In this document: piece by piece, positions 22,928 through 25,354 of the stretch
How positions within the stretch are numbered: the first letter of the stretch is position 1
Layout of the letters: each line of letters starts with the position of its first letter
NCBI GenBank assembly: GCA_937893145.1
Contig: CALBJW010000007.1
Location: 1 to 25,354, forward strand
Source of the DNA: an uncultured Prevotellaceae bacterium
GTDB lineage: Bacteria; Bacteroidota; Bacteroidia; Bacteroidales; Bacteroidaceae
Length of the DNA: 25,354 nucleotides
Direction: 5' to 3'
Program-made: the position numbers and the translations under genes
Notes under the pieces: generated by a model
Told to the model about the DNA's origin: nothing
Seen by the model: the letters and a program-made list of their open reading frames with translations, nothing else
Databases searched by the model: none

Positions 22928-23716
22928 TCAATCTGCATCGTTTAGGACAGGAAATTTCTTCCTGAAGGCATTCAACTTATCCATATCAATCACACTTGTG
23001 ATGGTCGATTCCATATTCATTGGACACATTCCTTGCGAAACGCCATAAGGGTCAACCATCATTGTGCCACCACAATACTTGCAGGTTGGATCCTCACCCA
23101 CACGATTTACTGTTGCCACATAGCACTGGTTCTCGATGGCACGAGCATGAGCCAGGGCAAGCCAAGCATTCACACGAGGTGTTGGCCACGATGCCACATA
23201 CAGAGCCACATCGTATGCTGGTGTGCCATCCTCCGTGATGTTATTGCGTGAGAACTTAGGGAAACGCATGTCGTAGCATATCTGAAGGAGGAACTTCACA
23301 CCACGGAACTTCACGATGATGCGTTCATTGCCCGCTGTGTATCGTTTGTCCTCACCTCCGTAAGTGAAGAGGTGCTTCTTGTCGTACCAAGCGAGTCCAC
23401 CATCTGGGCGTGCAAAGTAGAAACGATTGTAGTATGCCTTGCCTTCACCATCATAGCCACGAGTTTCGGTAGCCACGCTACCTGCAATGGCAGCATCATA
23501 CTTCACCGCCATCTCAAGCATCCACTCGTATGTATTGCCCGACTTTTCGAGCGACTCGGCTATGCCATCAGGGTTAGTTGCAAAACCAGTAGAGAACATC
23601 TCTGGCAGAACATATACATCCGACTTTGGTGCTGCCTCCAGCAGTTCCTCGATGTGTTTACGATTCTCCTCAGGATTGCCCCAAGCGATATCTATCTGTA
23701 ATAATGTTATTTTCAT
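22928..23716 (-). CDS. Nitrilase-superfamily omega-amidase (YafV-like)
   Basis: Omega-amidases hydrolyse alpha-ketoglutaramate or alpha-ketosuccinamate, salvaging the by-products of glutamine and asparagine transamination. The 262 residues hold the Glu-Lys-Cys catalytic set of the carbon-nitrogen hydrolases: Glu39 in VLPEMF, Lys in WYDKKHLF, Cys in LQICYDMRFP. These contexts are those of the YafV/NIT2 type rather than true nitrilases. I chose the ATG at 23716 (MKITLLQIDIAWG); another ATG lies three codons upstream. It is the first gene of an apparent operon with queC and the GNAT-like gene and has a -7 box upstream. Confidence 0.9.
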   Translation of the reverse strand: MKITLLQIDIAWGNPEENRKHIEELLEAAPKSDVYVLPEMFSTGFATNPDGIAESLEKSGNTYEWMLEMAVKYDAAIAGSVATETRGYDGEGKAYYNRFYFARPDGGLAWYDKKHLFTYGGEDKRYTAGNERIIVKFRGVKFLLQICYDMRFPKFSRNNITEDGTPAYDVALYVASWPTPRVNAWLALAHARAIENQCYVATVNRVGEDPTCKYCGGTMMVDPYGVSQGMCPMNMESTITSVIDMDKLNAFRKKFPVLNDAD

Positions 23717-23744
23717 ATAACGCACATTATTTTGTTTCGACGGA

Positions 23745-23752
23745 CAAAATTA
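23745..23752 (-). promoter_or_regulatory. -7 box for the omega-amidase/queC/GNAT operon
   Basis: On the minus strand this reads TAATTTTG, fitting TAnnTTTG, about 28 bp upstream of the chosen ATG. Confidence 0.5.
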
Positions 23753-23809
23753 GCACATTTCCTTTACATACAGAAATATTTATTCCCTTTTTTTGATTAT
23801 GCAACAAAA

Positions 23810-23848
23810 ATGCACCACGAATTAAATTGTCATTTAACCGTGATGCAT
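23810..23848 (-). terminator. Terminator of the DUF4468-like gene
   Basis: Arms 23810-23819 and 23839-23848 (ATGCACCACG and CGTGATGCAT) pair at 9 of 10 positions. An inner TTAAAT/ATTTAA stem has loop TGTC. On the minus strand the stem is followed by TTTTTG. It lies 26 bp after the stop. Confidence 0.75.
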
Positions 23849-23874
23849 ATAAAAACATATTTAATTATGAAAAG

Positions 23875-24762
23875 TTACTTATTATAAGCGTAAGCCTGTG
23901 AACACTGATTGAGAGCAGTCTGGATGTTGTCCATCACTACCTGTGAGTAGAGGTTTGCCATTAAGAATGCCTTTGAAGAAGCCTTCTTGTGACTATCCTT
24001 CTTTGCGAATGGGAAGCAGTCGTCGAGAGACCAGTTCTTGCTGTTCTGTGAAGGACCGTACTTTGCTGAACTTGCTATGCAAGACAAGAGGATTGCGTCT
24101 TCGAATGTATGGCGAGGACGATACTCATGATATACTGTTGTGTGGTGGTAACGACCATAGCCGTAGTGGTCTACAACAGTTGTGCGTTCGCTATAGTGGT
24201 GGTGAGGATGATTGTCTGTTACTGCATCAGCTACTGTAGCTGTGATTGCTGCAGCTGCAAGACCCACGAAGAGACCAGTTGCTGTGTTGCCTCCACCTTC
24301 TTCAACTACCACATTGTAGTTGTGGAGAGAATATGTGATGCTAACCTTTCCGTCCTTTACTTGAGCACGAACTGTAGGACAGATGCTGAAATTGTATGCA
24401 TTGAAACCGCCAGCATAACGTGTGATGTCTTCGATGTATGGACGAGCGATGATGAGTCCCTGTTCCTTGTCTGCAAACTGGATTGAGTTGTCGTAGTTGC
24501 AGATGAACCAATTTGCCATTTCGTAGTAGAGTTCATTCTGAGAGAGGTTTGGCACTTCTATTTCCTTTGTGAGAGTCATGTTGCCCATCTTATCGAGAGC
24601 GATATTTGACATTTCCTTAGCCGCTGCCTTTTCCCAGTTGCGACCGTACTGCTGCTTTGCATAAGACTCGAGGTTTACATTATCTACCATCTGAGCGTTT
24701 ACACTTACTACTGACATGATGAACATGATTGCTGTTGCGAAGATTGACTTAAACTTTTTCAT
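23875..24762 (-). CDS. Secreted DUF4468-like protein with Gly/Ala-rich segment
   Basis: Starting at the ATG at 24762, the 295-residue protein has a signal peptide (MKKFKSIFATAIMFIMSVVS, then VNA-Q). Residues ~45-150 show strands and helices ending in NYDNSIQFADKEQGLIIARP, resembling the TBP-like DUF4468 domain of exported Bacteroidales proteins. A short hydrophobic TGLFVGLAAAAITATVADAV segment, a histidine/tyrosine-rich stretch and a helical tail follow. The function is unknown. The same frame runs on upstream into a tryptophanyl-tRNA synthetase, but the signal peptide shows that the real start is here. Its native upstream region appears to be missing. Confidence 0.8.
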   Translation of the reverse strand: MKKFKSIFATAIMFIMSVVSVNAQMVDNVNLESYAKQQYGRNWEKAAAKEMSNIALDKMGNMTLTKEIEVPNLSQNELYYEMANWFICNYDNSIQFADKEQGLIIARPYIEDITRYAGGFNAYNFSICPTVRAQVKDGKVSITYSLHNYNVVVEEGGGNTATGLFVGLAAAAITATVADAVTDNHPHHHYSERTTVVDHYGYGRYHHTTVYHEYRPRHTFEDAILLSCIASSAKYGPSQNSKNWSLDDCFPFAKKDSHKKASSKAFLMANLYSQVVMDNIQTALNQCSQAYAYNK

Positions 24763-25354
24763 AATCACATTAGGCTCATCAGTAAGATAAACTGTGCCCT
24801 TTGGATTAGGATCAGATTTTGACATTTTTCTTGTTGGATCTTGGAGCGACATTACTCTTGCTCCTGCCTTTGGAAAATATGGATCTGGAACTGTGAAAAC
24901 ATTGCCATAAATACCATTGAAACGTTCTGCAATATCTCTTGTGATTTCGAGGTGTTGCTTTTGGTCTGCACCAACCGGAACAACATCTGCTTGATATAAA
25001 AGAATATCAGCTGCCATAAGACAAGGATATGTAAAAAGGCCAGCATTAATATTGTCTGAATGTTGTTTTGACTTATCCTTAAACTGAGTCATACGATTAA
25101 GCTCACCCATATAAGTGAAGCAGTTCAGGATCCAGGCCAGCTCGGCATGCGCGCTCACGTGGCTCTGGCAGTAGACCAGGCTGCGCTTGGGGTCGATGGC
25201 CGACATGTACGAGCGCTGGGGAAGGACCACGGTGCGGGGGACCTTGACGCCCAGCTTGGGGGCCAGGGAGAAGCCGAAGAAACCGTGCATGACGGCGGGC
25301 AGCTCCTTAGCTACATAGTCGTAGAACCAGCCGCCGTGAGCGAGGTTGCCATAG
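24763..25354 (-). CDS. trpS: Tryptophanyl-tRNA synthetase fragment, probably chimeric
   Basis: TrpRS charges tRNA-Trp. Reading from the right edge, the frame reaches clear TrpRS sequence from about 25197: LVYCQSHVSAHAELAWILNC, YMGELNRMTQFKDKS, GLFTYPCLMAADILLYQADV, PVGADQKQH, then the KMSKS signature and DEPNVI. It should continue with MKKFK and the anticodon-binding domain, but after the shared MKKFK it becomes the signal peptide of the DUF4468-like protein. Composition also shifts: 25021-25080 has 19 G/C of 60, 25201-25260 has 41 of 60. The part upstream of IDPKRSLVYC does not resemble TrpRS. The piece looks like an assembly joint from other genomes rather than a functional fusion. Confidence 0.75.

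Noticed and set aside
23875..25290. A genuine 471-residue synthetase/secreted-protein fusion
   Set aside because: A signal peptide in mid-protein, a shared word at the joint and composition shifts point to chimeric assembly.
1..25354. tRNA or rRNA genes
   Set aside because: No cloverleaf with a TTCRANNC-type arm or rRNA sequence was noticed in the gaps on either strand.

Overview
The window looks like a Bacteroidales chromosome segment, most likely Prevotella/Segatella-like. Evidence: repeated phylum-type -7 boxes (TAnnTTTG, usually TATCTTTG), few Shine-Dalgarno sites, and genes typical of the group (YfhO-family membrane protein, S9 dipeptidyl peptidase, a DUF6078-like protein, gltX next to a waaA-like start). 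The source is probably a metagenome assembly, because the right end (about 24,763-25,354) is a tryptophanyl-tRNA synthetase fragment of foreign composition, fused in frame onto a Bacteroidales secreted protein at a shared short word.

Layout. 1-7,438 is core genome: the start of waaA/kdtA and gltX on the minus strand, then divergent rubrerythrin, a YfhO-family protein and a dipeptidyl peptidase IV. 7,441-11,214 is accessory: a small DUF6078-like gene, a VapE/D5-type helicase-like ATPase bounded by two ~77-bp imperfect inverted repeats made of AAGGTnGCC modules, a 634-bp gene-free stretch packed with repeats and palindromes, and an unrecognised 460-residue protein.

11,300-19,687 is a defence island. 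It opens with a ~300-nt rod-shaped structured RNA that has its own promoter and terminator and resembles 6S RNA/the Bacteroidales-1 motif. A type I restriction-modification system follows (hsdM, hsdS, hsdR). Between hsdS and hsdR sits an orphan YefM-like antitoxin followed by what looks like only the C-terminal tail of its YoeB-type toxin. HsdR carries an unusual C-terminal ASCH domain. The island closes with a small-protein/PIN-ribonuclease toxin-antitoxin pair.

19,716-23,752 is ordinary minus-strand metabolism: a secreted CE7-like esterase, then an apparent operon of omega-amidase, queC and a GNAT-like protein. 23,875-24,762 encodes a secreted DUF4468-like protein, followed by the probably chimeric trpS end.

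The best candidates for something new are the HsdR-ASCH fusion, the structured RNA directly upstream of hsdM, and the inverted-repeat-bounded vapE unit. No searches or folding programs could be run. Family names come from recognisable motifs, and RNA pairings were worked out by eye.
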